From: Marinifilaceae bacterium
GTDB taxonomy: Bacteria; Bacteroidota; Bacteroidia; Bacteroidales; Marinifilaceae
Assembly (NCBI GenBank): GCA_025210485.1
Contig: JAOARN010000153.1
Span: 40,444-104,443 of the forward strand
Direction of reading: 5' to 3'
DNA: 64,000 bases
The first letter of the stretch is position 1. Each line of letters opens with the position of its first letter. The notes under the pieces were generated by a model. The model was not told the DNA's origin. It worked only from the letters and a program-made list of their open reading frames with translations, and made no database searches. The translations under genes and the position numbers were made by a program. Positions 36,329-45,186 of this stretch are shown one piece after another.

Positions 36329-38302
36329 ATGAAAATTTACCCCTTAATATTATTGCTATTTATTAGTAGTTTAGCATTTACACAAACAAATTCGCCAAAA
36401 TTTGGAAAAGTATCAATTGCAGATTTTAATGAACAGATTTACTCAAACGACTCTATAGCTAAAGCTGTAATAATTAGTGAGGTACAAGATGTTTATTTTG
36501 AGCTGAATTCAGAGAGGGGAGGTTTTGATTTAGTAACTGATAGGCGTGTAAGAATAAAAATACTATCAAAAGATGGTTTAGAGTATGGGCACACAAAGAT
36601 TTTATATCAAAATGATATGAATATAGTAGAAGAACTTAAAAATCTTAAAGCTTGCACTTATAATCTTGAGAATGGTAAAGTAATTAAAACTAAAATGAGT
36701 AATAGTTCTATCTTTAACGAGAAGATAAAAGAAGGTCTTTATTCAAGGAATATCTCTTTACCCAAGGTTAAAAAAGGATCTATAATCGAGTATAAATATA
36801 AAATGGTTTCGAATTATCCACTACATATTGACAAATTTTATTTTCAAAGGGAAATTCCTGTAAAAAGAATAGAGTTAAATGTGAGTATACCGACTTGTTA
36901 TAATTTCAAGTTGCTGATGAGGGGATATGAAGATTATACTCTTTCTGATAGAAGTTCTTCTATAAATAATATTGGAGGTCTGTCAATTGAAAATAATAAC
37001 TATAAATGGGTAATGGAGGATTTAGCTGCTTTTAAGGATGAGGATTATATTGCGAATGTAAATGATTATAAGAACTCAATAGAATGGGAATTATCTTCAA
37101 TAGATCTTGTGAAATTTGGAGGAGGGTTTAAATCATATAGATCGGATTGGCAAAGTGTAGTAAGGAATCTAAATTCAAATGCATATTTTGGGCTTTCTCT
37201 GAATAAAGGTAATTTCTGGAATGAAATAGCAGAGGAAATTAAAAAAAGTAGTAATTCTGATATAGAAAAAGCCTCAAAAGCATATTATTATATCCTCAAT
37301 AATATGACTTGGAATGATAAAACTAGTAAATATCTTACTAGCACTTTAAGAAAGTCCTTTAAGGATAAAACAGGAAATAGTGCGGATATAAATCTAAATC
37401 TAGTTGTATTACTTAGGAAAGTAGGTCTTGACGCTAAACCAGTAATACTAAGTACAAGAAGAAATGGTATTATTCACCCAGCGCAAATGATGGTTGATAA
37501 ATATAATTATGTTATAGCACATATTGAGTTGTCTGATGGGTTTATTTTATTAGATGGTACGGATTCGAATTGTCCGTTCGGAATATTGCCTAAGAGATGT
37601 CTTAATGGAAAAGGAAGAATTATTGGAGAGAGAACAGCTACGGCAGTTGATTTAGATTCTGGAAAATCATTTTTTAAAATGACATTTATAGATGCTAAAT
37701 ATGATGAGAATTTTAATTTGATAGGTAATTGCAGATTGAAATGTACTGATTATGCAGCTCTTGAGTTACGTAAAAAATTATCCTCAGAGAATAAAGAAAA
37801 AGAGTATATAAAAGCACTAGAAGATTCAAATGATAATATGTACATTAATGAGTTTAATATTAAAAATAAGAACGATATTGAAAAAGCTTTATTAGTGCAT
37901 TTTGAGGTAAAACTTGAGAATCAATCTTCTAATTCTGAAAATATATTTTTAAATCCTATTCTTTTTAATCGTATTAATTCAAATCCTTTCAAATCGGAAG
38001 TTAGGAAGTTTCCTGTTGATTTCTCATACAAAAATTGTAGTAGGTATACTATAAAATTAGAAATACCAGAAAACTATGAGGTAAAAGAACTACCTAAAGA
38101 GAGTAATTTTGAATTACCAAACAATGCTGGTTTATTTTTGTATTCTGCAAAAATAGTAGGCAATAGCATAATGATGACTTATGTTTTAAATATAAATAAG
38201 GAAGTGTTTTACTCAGATGAGTACCCTTCGTTAAGACAGTTTTTTGACATTATTGTTGAAAAACAATCCAGAAATATTATTCTTACAAAAAAAACATCAT
38301 AG
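36329..38302 (+). CDS. DUF3857 protein with a transglutaminase-like fold lacking the catalytic Cys
   Basis: A 657-residue exported protein with a signal peptide (about residues 1-18, ending AFTQ). Residues 50-230 fit DUF3857 (DRRVRIKILSKDGLEYGHTK, then KGSIIEYKYKMVSNYPLHID). Next comes a transglutaminase-like region (about 300-440). Where active enzymes have G-x-C-x-D this protein has GNSADINLNLVVLLRKVGLD, so the nucleophile is absent, which is usual for this Bacteroidota subgroup. The C-terminus resembles DUF3858. It is probably a surface or periplasmic structural or binding protein. The next gene, 233 bp downstream, is a distant paralogue with the catalytic Cys present. Confidence 0.8.
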   Translation: MKIYPLILLLFISSLAFTQTNSPKFGKVSIADFNEQIYSNDSIAKAVIISEVQDVYFELNSERGGFDLVTDRRVRIKILSKDGLEYGHTKILYQNDMNIVEELKNLKACTYNLENGKVIKTKMSNSSIFNEKIKEGLYSRNISLPKVKKGSIIEYKYKMVSNYPLHIDKFYFQREIPVKRIELNVSIPTCYNFKLLMRGYEDYTLSDRSSSINNIGGLSIENNNYKWVMEDLAAFKDEDYIANVNDYKNSIEWELSSIDLVKFGGGFKSYRSDWQSVVRNLNSNAYFGLSLNKGNFWNEIAEEIKKSSNSDIEKASKAYYYILNNMTWNDKTSKYLTSTLRKSFKDKTGNSADINLNLVVLLRKVGLDAKPVILSTRRNGIIHPAQMMVDKYNYVIAHIELSDGFILLDGTDSNCPFGILPKRCLNGKGRIIGERTATAVDLDSGKSFFKMTFIDAKYDENFNLIGNCRLKCTDYAALELRKKLSSENKEKEYIKALEDSNDNMYINEFNIKNKNDIEKALLVHFEVKLENQSSNSENIFLNPILFNRINSNPFKSEVRKFPVDFSYKNCSRYTIKLEIPENYEVKELPKESNFELPNNAGLFLYSAKIVGNSIMMTYVLNINKEVFYSDEYPSLRQFFDIIVEKQSRNIILTKKTS

Positions 38303-38535
38303 TTTTAATCTATATCAAAAAATAATATAAGAAAGAAGCTATTTAAATGTGTTTTTTTAATAATGAAATTGCTGTATGAAAAGAGGATAGTTACTGTGGC
38401 AGATTGATGTCAAGAGTATTCGATCAGTATTCTTATATCTGAAGTTCACTAAATTTATATAGTGTAAATTAATTCAGTAAATCTGTCGAAAACTATAGTA
38501 ATTTAATATATGTTAACCACCTGACAATAAAGATA

Positions 38536-40452
38536 ATGAAAAAAATATTTCTCGTATTTATATTATTGTATATAAGCATAATCGTATATTCTAAACCTAA
38601 TATTGATTATAATATAAATAAAATACATCCAGAACTAATAGATGCAAGTCTTGCTGTTGTGAGAATTGATAAGAGTATATTCAGTATAGAGTCAAAATCA
38701 AAGGCTAGTTTTACTGTAAAAAAAGCAATTAGTATACTTGAGGAAGATGGGGCTAAATTTGCTAATATTGCAATTAGTTATGATAGACTAATTAAGCTTA
38801 AAAATCTAAAAATAAATATTTATAACAATAGTGGTGTCTTGATAAAAAAAGTGAAGTCATCAGAGATATCTGATTTTAGTAGTTATGATGGATATTCATT
38901 ATATAGTGATAATAGATTAAAAACATATTCCCCTAATATAAAAAAATATCCATACACCATAGAGTATGAATATGAATTAGATTTTGATGGATTATTTAGT
39001 TATCCGAATTGGATTCCGATACCAGATTATCAAATAGCCGTTGAAAATTCTGAATTTTCAATTATGGCAGATAAGGATTTTAACTATAAAACTAGGTCAT
39101 ATAGACTTAAAAAAGAGCCAGATATTCTAATACGGAAGGATAAAATTATTAAGAAATGGTCTATATCAAATCTTAAATCAAGATCTTATGAAAGATATTC
39201 ACCTGCCTTTTCTGAAATGGTTCCAGTTTTAAAACTTGCACCAATGGAATTTTCCATAGAAGGTTATGAGGGAAAAATGAATAATTGGGAAGCAATGGGT
39301 GCTTGGATAGCCAAGCTTATAAAAGGAAGAGATGAACTCCCAAAAAAAACAGTTTTGGAATTAAATAAACTAACTGCGAATATTTCTGATCTCAGAGAAA
39401 AGATCGAATTGGTCTATAAATATGTTCAAAATAAAACCAGGTATGTAAGTATTCAAGTTGGCATTGGAGGCTGGCAAGCTGTTGATGCTAGAACAGTTGA
39501 TAAACTGGGATATGGTGACTGCAAGGCATTATCTAATTACACCATGGCATGTCTAAAAGCAGTAGGAGTAAAATCATATTACAGTTTAATAATGGCTTCT
39601 GTGAAAGAAAAAACATTGGATAAAGATTTTGCTTGTAATCAATTTAATCATGCTATCTTGTGTGTTCCTGTTCATAAAGATACTATTTGGCTTGAGTGTA
39701 CTAGTCAAACAAGGCCCTTTGGTATGATGTCACTTTCAACAGAAGATAGTGATGTGTTAATAATAAAAGATGCTAAGGGAGAAATAGGACATACAAAAAA
39801 TCTTGAAGCACAAGATAATTTACAAGAAGAAAAGTTAAATATTAAAATAGACTCTCAAGGAAATGCCAATATTGAATTATGTTCGAAAAAATATGGTCTG
39901 CAATATTTAGATGCAGTTCATTTATGTAAGAAGTCGCAGAAAGAACAAATAGATTATGTTCAAAAAACAATGAATGTAAATGCAATGAAAATAAGTAAGA
40001 TAAACTTAAGAGAGAGGAAAAAAATAAAACCAGTTGTTGAGCTTAATTTGAATGTATCCGTCAGAAAATTTGCTAAGATTAATTCAGAATTTATGTTGAT
40101 ACCTATGAATAAATTTAATCAATCAAATTATAGACCTTCAAATAGAAGGGAGAGAGTAAATGATATTTATGTAAATTATGCATATCTTGATATAGATACA
40201 ATATTGATAGAAATTCCTAAGAATTATAAAATATATTCATTGCCTGAGATTTGTAAATTAGAATCGAGTTTTGGATCCTATACTTTGTCTGCAAAAAACA
40301 AAGATGGTAAGATTTGTTTGGTACGTAAATATAGAAGATCAAAAATAAGAGAACAGCTTAGTAAATATCAGGATTTTTTGAATTTTTATAGAACTGTATG
40401 GAAAAAAGATAAAGAAAATATAGTATTGGTAAAAAGGGAAAATAGGAGTTGA
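38536..40452 (+). CDS. DUF3857 and transglutaminase-like protein
   Basis: A 638-residue protein with a signal peptide (about residues 1-19, KIFLVFILLYISIIVYSK). DUF3857 covers about residues 40-240. The transglutaminase-like core has VGIGGWQAVDARTVDKLGYG followed by DCKALSNYTMACLKAVGV, where Cys is the expected nucleophile, then FNHAILCVPV (His) and DTIWLECTSQTRPFG (Asp and Trp region). DUF3858 follows to the end. The intact triad suggests a peptidase or amide-bond-forming activity in the envelope, but the substrate is unknown. It is tandem with another DUF3857 protein. An insertion-sequence remnant starts about 55 bp after its stop. Confidence 0.85.
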   Translation: MKKIFLVFILLYISIIVYSKPNIDYNINKIHPELIDASLAVVRIDKSIFSIESKSKASFTVKKAISILEEDGAKFANIAISYDRLIKLKNLKINIYNNSGVLIKKVKSSEISDFSSYDGYSLYSDNRLKTYSPNIKKYPYTIEYEYELDFDGLFSYPNWIPIPDYQIAVENSEFSIMADKDFNYKTRSYRLKKEPDILIRKDKIIKKWSISNLKSRSYERYSPAFSEMVPVLKLAPMEFSIEGYEGKMNNWEAMGAWIAKLIKGRDELPKKTVLELNKLTANISDLREKIELVYKYVQNKTRYVSIQVGIGGWQAVDARTVDKLGYGDCKALSNYTMACLKAVGVKSYYSLIMASVKEKTLDKDFACNQFNHAILCVPVHKDTIWLECTSQTRPFGMMSLSTEDSDVLIIKDAKGEIGHTKNLEAQDNLQEEKLNIKIDSQGNANIELCSKKYGLQYLDAVHLCKKSQKEQIDYVQKTMNVNAMKISKINLRERKKIKPVVELNLNVSVRKFAKINSEFMLIPMNKFNQSNYRPSNRRERVNDIYVNYAYLDIDTILIEIPKNYKIYSLPEICKLESSFGSYTLSAKNKDGKICLVRKYRRSKIREQLSKYQDFLNFYRTVWKKDKENIVLVKRENRS

Positions 40453-40506
40453 AATTTTTCAGATAAATTTAATGACAAGATTTTGTAATCGTGTTATTAG
40501 TTATGT

Positions 40507-40890
40507 TTGTTGATTTTAATTAATGGAAACATTTTAGAAAGGTATAATTGCAGAAAAATTAAAAGATACTACATCTCAAATGAGAATCAGAATCCAAATA
40601 AAGCTATCGAATTATCAAGGAAGTATTGGGCTGCTGAAAATAATCTGCAATTTTGGCGGTTAGATGTCTTTTTTTGTCAAGATAAGCACACAAAGAGAGA
40701 TGGTAATTCTGCTGAGAATTTTTCTTTAATAAATAAATTCGCTCTTAGTATATTGAAGAAGGATAAATCTTTTAAGGCTTGTATTAGGTCAAAGAGATTA
40801 AGTGAGATTATTGACATGGAATATATTGAGAGTATATTGAAAAACTCATCTGGAAATCCTCTCAAAGAGCAAATTAGATTCTTGAAATAG
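40507..40890 (+). pseudogene. C-terminal remnant of an ISAs1-family transposase
   Basis: The open frame reads KIKRYYISNENQNPNKAIEL, then YWAAENNLQFWRLDVFFCQD, KRDGNSAENFSLINKFALSI and LKKDKSFKACIRSKRLSEII. This matches the C-terminal part of ISAs1-type DDE transposases, whose usual pattern is RYYISSL, HW-IEN-LHW-LDV-F-ED, KGN-AENFS-INR-ALNLLK, and K-KRL. The acidic residue within IEN is kept as AEN. The 5' two thirds are absent: no ATG is found, and an in-frame stop lies upstream at 40486. It is followed by a hairpin 2 bp after the stop. It is a dead insertion-sequence tail. Confidence 0.85.
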
Positions 40891-40891
40891 A

Positions 40892-40925
40892 AAATAAATA
40901 TTGGGAGTTAACCCAATATTTATTT
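40892..40925. terminator. perfect stem-loop, bidirectional terminator
   Basis: A 14-bp perfect stem AAATAAATATTGGG/CCCAATATTTATTT with a 6-nt loop, between the transposase remnant (plus) and the lipoprotein gene (minus). Confidence 0.75.
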
Positions 40926-40936
40926 AAGTTGAATTT

Positions 40937-41425
40937 CTATTCTTTTTTTGAATATACGCTTGTAATTTTATACTTCACATTGTCAATTTCCTTATAGATA
41001 CTTAGTTCCATATTATCCTGATTAATAGTGTTGTAGTCGAAAACAAGAGTGCCTGATTTGTCTGTGATTGCAATCTGGAAATAGTCATCACGGAACTCCC
41101 ACTTGTAACTTTCTTCGCTTTCAGTATCTTCCTCACACAATACTTTACCATTATTATAAGTTGCTGTATGTGAATCATTAAATTTGATAAAATCATCTTT
41201 TTCGCAATCTTCGATAGTTTTAGTTTTCTTGCCGTTAACTTCTGAATAGCTGTCTTTTAGATACCAGTTACCACTAGTTAAATCACTAGTGTACTCTTCT
41301 TCCATCATTTTATCCAAGTCTTTTAAGGCATCTATTACCTGTTCTTCTTCACTTTTCTCATCACATGAATTGAAAACTACAGCACATAATATTGCTGCTA
41401 GGATTAAGTTAAATAAATCTTTCAT
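40937..41425 (-). CDS. lipocalin-like lipoprotein
   Basis: A 162-residue protein with a lipoprotein signal peptide: NLILAAILCAVVFNSCDEKS, with Cys21 as the lipidation site (V-F-N-S-C). The mature part begins with a Glu-rich linker and then a small beta-barrel-like domain with LTSGNWYLKDSYSEVNGKKT, CEKDDFIKFNDSHTATYNNG and SYKWEFRDDYFQI. This pattern is that of the lipocalin-like (DUF4923/lipocalin_5-type) lipoproteins common in Bacteroidota. The ligand is unknown. It is monocistronic on the minus strand and bounded by a shared hairpin terminator. Confidence 0.75.
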   Translation of the reverse strand: MKDLFNLILAAILCAVVFNSCDEKSEEEQVIDALKDLDKMMEEEYTSDLTSGNWYLKDSYSEVNGKKTKTIEDCEKDDFIKFNDSHTATYNNGKVLCEEDTESEESYKWEFRDDYFQIAITDKSGTLVFDYNTINQDNMELSIYKEIDNVKYKITSVYSKKE

Positions 41426-41683
41426 CTTATAAATTATATTATTTTAAGTAAATAGGGCGCAATATTAATAAAAATTACACATAATATATTATTTATTTCT
41501 TTTTTTTAGATTTAAGTTTTCTGAATAAAGTTTTGCCTAATTTTCTTAATATACCAATCGATTCATTTGTTGATATTTGGGGCTGATACGGAATTTGGAT
41601 TTCGAGCGAGTATGAAAATTTAGAATAAGAAAGAGATATCGCTCCGCATCCATGCATGATATACACGATTGTTATCCTCGATA

Positions 41684-41820
41684 ATGAAATTATCAGAATT
41701 TGGAAAAATTGTGGACAGAGAATGGAACAAATCATTTCAAATACGCAATGAATTATTTTTGGATGAATATATCTTCATGCCCAATCATATTCATGGGATT
41801 GTACGAATTAATAAACTGGT
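41684..41820 (+). pseudogene. fragment of a REP-associated tyrosine transposase (RAYT, Y1/HUH)
   Basis: From ATG 41684 the frame reads KLSEFGKIVDREWNKSFQIR, then ELFLDEYIFMPNHIHGIVRI. FMPNHIHGIV contains the HUH metal-binding motif (H-I-H) of Y1 transposases of the REP-associated group (TnpA_REP). The N-terminal part and the C-terminal helix with the catalytic Tyr are missing. The frame ends in the palindrome directly downstream. It is a truncated relic next to a REP-like palindrome of the kind such transposases mobilise. Confidence 0.8.
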
Positions 41821-41857
41821 TTTTTTTATCGTCCGTAGAGACGTACGGCCAATCGAA

Positions 41858-41893
41858 TATTGTAGGGACGCACGGCCGTGCGTCCCTACAATA
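41858..41893. repeat. perfect 36-bp palindrome, REP-like
   Basis: Arms of 18 bp around the centre GCACGG|CCGTGC, with GTAGGGACGCACGG as the arm core. A degraded copy of the same core (GTAGAGACGTACGGCC) precedes it at about 41835-41850. Related copies are at 46459, 46542, 46597 and 47935. Confidence 0.9.
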
Positions 41894-42113
41894 ATTGGAT
41901 ATCCATCAATAATCCATCAAAATATCCCAACAATCATTCATATTTGAAAAACCCCAGAGGCTGTACATTTACCACTAATCTCTATTTAATTTGTTTTTTG
42001 TTAAAAACTTCTTCACTTTTTTTTACATTTTAGTTGGGGATTTGTTTATTTTGTGGGACTTGAATAATACTACTCACAATTGAGTATTATAAAATATAAC
42101 AAAGAACTAGTTA

Positions 42114-42503
42114 ATGAACACAACAGCACATAATAAATTGGTCTCATTCATATGGAGTTTAGCAGATGATTGTTTGAGAGACGTATATGTTAGAGGAAAA
42201 TATAGAGATGTGATATTACCTGTGGTGGTTTTGAGAAGGCTAGATGCCCTTCTTGAACACACTAAGGAGAAGGTGTTGGAGGAATTGCAATTTCATATTA
42301 AAGAGATGGAAACAAACATTGACTCTCTTGATGATGAAGCGTGGGTAGATATTGACAAAACCAAAATAGCTTATGAAATTAGCTTCAACAAATATTTCTA
42401 CAAGCACAAAGAGCTAAGAGAGATTAGTGAGGTGGCTTCAGAAATCATGGAATTGGAGAAACAAAACGAAGGTTTGATTGCAGGTATTTTAAACTTAGGT
42501 TAA
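42114..42503 (+). pseudogene. internally deleted type I methyltransferase subunit (hsdM relic)
   Basis: 129 residues in one frame. Residues 1-90 (NKLVSFIWSLADDCLRDVYV, then RGKYRDVILPVVVLRRLDAL) match the N-terminal helical domain of an HsdM subfamily distinct from the intact hsdM downstream. Residues 83-129 (DKTKIAYEISFNKYFYKHKE, then IMELEKQNEGLIAGILNLG) match the extreme C-terminus of the same type of HsdM, which normally reads IGYEI-F-KYFYKY and ends LE-E-EG-L--ILG. The SAM-binding core of roughly 350-400 residues, with DPxxGSGG and NPPF, is absent. The junction is in frame. The product cannot methylate DNA. The DUF1016 gene starts 1 bp after its stop. Confidence 0.8.
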
Positions 42504-42504
42504 T

Positions 42505-43494
42505 ATGAACATCTCAAAGAATTTTGTAACACAAATCAAGGAATTAATTACAGAGGCTCAAGCCAATGCTGTACGCGCTGTAAATAATCAGCGTGTACTA
42601 CTTTACTGGAATATTGGGAAGCATATTGTGGAAGAAGAACAAAATGGAGAGGAGAGAGCCAATTATGGAAGCTTTCTCATAAAAACCTTAGCTGAAGAAT
42701 TACAAAAGGATTTCGGTAGTGGATTCTCTTTTCGTCAGCTTAACTTTTGCAGACAATTTTACATTTCATTCCCAATTGTGAACGCACTGCGTTCACAATT
42801 GAACTGGACTCAATACAGATTACTTTTACCAATTGAAGATCAAGACAAAAGAACCTATTACATAGAAGAAGCCTGCAAAAATAATTGGAGTGCTCGTCAA
42901 CTAGAACGACAGATTAATAGCCAATTATACGAAAGACTCTTATTGAGTAATAATAAGGAGCAAGTGCTTGCTGTTGCTAAGGGGGAAGCTGCTCCTGAAA
43001 AACCACAAGAGATTATTAAAGATCCTATGGTCTTAGAGTTTTTAGGATTGAAACCTCAGGCTTCATATTATGAAAAGGATTTGGAACAAGCCTTAATTAC
43101 CAATGTGCAAAGTTTTTTATTGGAGTTAGGCAATGGGTTCTCCTTTGTGGCTAGGCAAAAACGCATACAAATAGAAGAGGATGAGTATTTTATCGACTTA
43201 GTTTTTTACAACCGTCTACTTCGATGTTTTGTGATTGTGGAATTAAAAACCCATAAAGCCACCCATCAGGACCTTGGGCAATTGCAAATGTATGTGAACT
43301 ATTATGACCGAACCGAAAAACAAGAAGATGAAAACCCAACGATTGGTATTCTGCTTTGTGCCGAAAAAAACGATACGATGGTAAAATTTGCACTACCAGA
43401 GAACAACAATACCATTTTGGCAAGTAAATATCAGCTTTATCTTCCTAGTGTGGAGGAATTGAAGAGAGAGTTGGAAAAAACAGAATTAAAATAA
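42505..43494 (+). CDS. DUF1016 (YhcG-type) PD-(D/E)xK nuclease-fold protein, copy 1
   Basis: A 329-residue protein. The N-terminal helical DUF1016 domain carries NNQRVLLYWNIGKHIVEEEQ and QLNFCRQFYISFP, followed by NWTQYRLLLPI and EACKNNWSARQLERQINSQL. The C-terminal PD-(D/E)xK nuclease core has FIDLVFYNRLLRCFVIVELK (Asp231, Glu246, Lys248) and GQLQMYVNYYD. DUF1016 proteins often travel with type I systems, and this one lies inside such a locus, between an hsdM relic and the intact hsdM. Its target is unknown. The linker around residues 90-99 is encoded by a 29-bp palindrome. It is a paralogue of the gene at 46820. Confidence 0.85.
   Translation: MNISKNFVTQIKELITEAQANAVRAVNNQRVLLYWNIGKHIVEEEQNGEERANYGSFLIKTLAEELQKDFGSGFSFRQLNFCRQFYISFPIVNALRSQLNWTQYRLLLPIEDQDKRTYYIEEACKNNWSARQLERQINSQLYERLLLSNNKEQVLAVAKGEAAPEKPQEIIKDPMVLEFLGLKPQASYYEKDLEQALITNVQSFLLELGNGFSFVARQKRIQIEEDEYFIDLVFYNRLLRCFVIVELKTHKATHQDLGQLQMYVNYYDRTEKQEDENPTIGILLCAEKNDTMVKFALPENNNTILASKYQLYLPSVEELKRELEKTELK
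42773..42801. repeat. 29-bp palindrome inside DUF1016 copy 1
   Basis: CAATTGTGAACGCA and its exact complement around a single C. It encodes residues about 90-99 (IVNALRSQLN), just before the conserved NWTQYRLL. Confidence 0.9.
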
Positions 43495-43584
43495 TAAAAT
43501 ATGCACTATTGATTAATAGTAATGCTTTAGCATTGAAAGATTGGTAGTGCCTAAAATAAACACCATTACATACAGTTGAAATAA

Positions 43585-45186
43585 ATGGCAAAAAAAGCAA
43601 CTAACAAGAAAGAGATAAGCATGGAAGAGTCACTGTGGAACAGTGCCAACAAGCTTAGAGGGAAGATTGAATCCTCGGAATACAAACACGTGGTATTGAG
43701 TCTGATTTTCTTAAAATTTGTGAGTGACAAATTTGAGGAGCAAAGACAAAAAGGGATTGACAAAGGAATGAAAGAAAAATTCCTCGAAATGAAGGAGTAT
43801 TATCTGAAAGACAATGTATTCTATTTGCCAGAGGAGACTCGCTGGAGCTATATTATGCAACATGCCAAGCAGAGTGATATTGCCCTAAAGATAGATACCG
43901 CACTTTCTCAAATCGAAAAAACCAATAAGGTGCTAAAGGGTGCTTTGCCAGATAATTACTATTCAAGACTGGGGTTGGAGACCAAAAACTTGGCTTCTCT
44001 ACTCGATACCATCAACAATATTGACACCCTAGCCGATGCCAAAGAGGATATAGTGGGGAGAGTGTACGAATATTTTATTGGTAGATTTGCCGAAGCTGAA
44101 GGAAAGGGCGGAGGTGAATTCTATACGCCTAAGTGCGTGGTGAATCTTTTGGCAGAGATGCTTGAACCTTATAGTGGTAAAATCTATGACCCTTGCTGTG
44201 GTTCGGGTGGTATGTTTGTGCAATCGGCCAAATTTGTGGAAAACCACAATGGTAACAAGAAGAACATCTCCATTTATGGACAAGAATATACGGCCACTAC
44301 CTACAAATTGGCGAAAATGAACTTGGCCATTCGTGGCTTAAACTCCAATTTGGGAGAGGGAGCTTTTGATACTTTTTTCAAAGACCAACACCCCGATTTG
44401 AAGGCTGATTTTATTATGGCTAATCCTCCTTTTAACCAAAAAGAGTGGAGAGGAGCCAATGAATTGACCGACGATGCTCGATGGGCAGATTACCCAACGC
44501 CACCCACTGGAAATGCCAACTATGCTTGGATTATGCATATGCTCTCGAAACTATCGGTAGAGGGAACAGCAGGTTTTGTATTGGCAAATGGCTCTATGAG
44601 CTCCAATACCAGCGGTGAGGGGGAAATTAGAAAACAGATGATAGAAAACGATAAGGTAGATTGTATGATTGCCTTACCGGGTCAGCTATTTTATACTACT
44701 CAAATTCCTGTTTGTTTGTGGTTTATGACTCATAACAAAAAGGAGAACAAAGAGAAAGGCTACCGCAACCGTGAGGGCGAAACTCTATTTATTGATGCCC
44801 GCGAACTAGGAAGCATGATTTCGAGAACCCAAAAAGAGCTGAGCGAACAAGATATAGCCAAAATTGCCCAAACTTACCACGCTTGGCGATCTAACACTTC
44901 AACGCACACTGAGCCTGTCGAAGTGAAGACTACAACAAACACTGTTTCTCAATATGAAGACGAAGCAGGTTATTGCAAATCGGCGAAGCTTGCCGATATT
45001 GCCAAGCATGATTATGTATTGACCCCTGGGCGTTATGTAGGTGTAAAAGCCCAAGAGGAAGATAGCGAACTCTTTGAAGAGAAGATGCAAACACTCTCGC
45101 AAGAGCTTTTTGCCCAAATGAAAGAAGCCAAAGAATTAGACAAAACCATTTTAGCGAACCTTAAAGCCTTGGGATATGGGAAATAA
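43585..45186 (+). CDS. hsdM: type I restriction-modification system methyltransferase subunit
   Basis: A 533-residue N6-adenine methyltransferase subunit. The N-terminal helical domain (SLWNSANKLRGKIESSEYKH) is followed by the SAM-binding core: GGGEFYTPKCVVNLLAEML, then IYDPCCGSGGMFV, and the catalytic NPPF at Asn280 in MANPPFNQKEWRG. All motifs are intact. In the C-terminal region residues 442-447 (TEPVEV) come from a REP-like sequence. With HsdS it methylates the host recognition site; with HsdR it forms the restriction complex. The last 11 bp overlap the start of hsdS. Base composition is clearly richer in G+C than in the chromosomal genes around, which suggests horizontal transfer. Confidence 0.95.
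   Translation: MAKKATNKKEISMEESLWNSANKLRGKIESSEYKHVVLSLIFLKFVSDKFEEQRQKGIDKGMKEKFLEMKEYYLKDNVFYLPEETRWSYIMQHAKQSDIALKIDTALSQIEKTNKVLKGALPDNYYSRLGLETKNLASLLDTINNIDTLADAKEDIVGRVYEYFIGRFAEAEGKGGGEFYTPKCVVNLLAEMLEPYSGKIYDPCCGSGGMFVQSAKFVENHNGNKKNISIYGQEYTATTYKLAKMNLAIRGLNSNLGEGAFDTFFKDQHPDLKADFIMANPPFNQKEWRGANELTDDARWADYPTPPTGNANYAWIMHMLSKLSVEGTAGFVLANGSMSSNTSGEGEIRKQMIENDKVDCMIALPGQLFYTTQIPVCLWFMTHNKKENKEKGYRNREGETLFIDARELGSMISRTQKELSEQDIAKIAQTYHAWRSNTSTHTEPVEVKTTTNTVSQYEDEAGYCKSAKLADIAKHDYVLTPGRYVGVKAQEEDSELFEEKMQTLSQELFAQMKEAKELDKTILANLKALGYGK
44895..44925. repeat. REP-like hairpin inserted in the hsdM coding sequence
   Basis: CACTGAGCCTGTCGAAGTG at 44907-44925 is a widespread REP-type half-site; with CACTTC at 44895 it forms a hairpin. 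It is read in frame as HTEPVEV, residues 441-447. Confidence 0.85.

Larger units (their letters stand above)
41426..42113. other. stretch upstream of the restriction island
   Basis: Besides the RAYT fragment and palindrome, the first 250 bp hold only a doubtful minus-strand open frame (41493-41735) that overlaps the RAYT fragment. The last 170 bp, before the hsdM relic, are AT-rich and may hold the promoter of the island. Confidence 0.4.

Noticed and set aside
41493..41735. 80-codon minus-strand open frame before the restriction island
   Set aside because: It overlaps the plus-strand RAYT fragment, whose HUH motif is recognisable; no homology on the minus strand was recognised.
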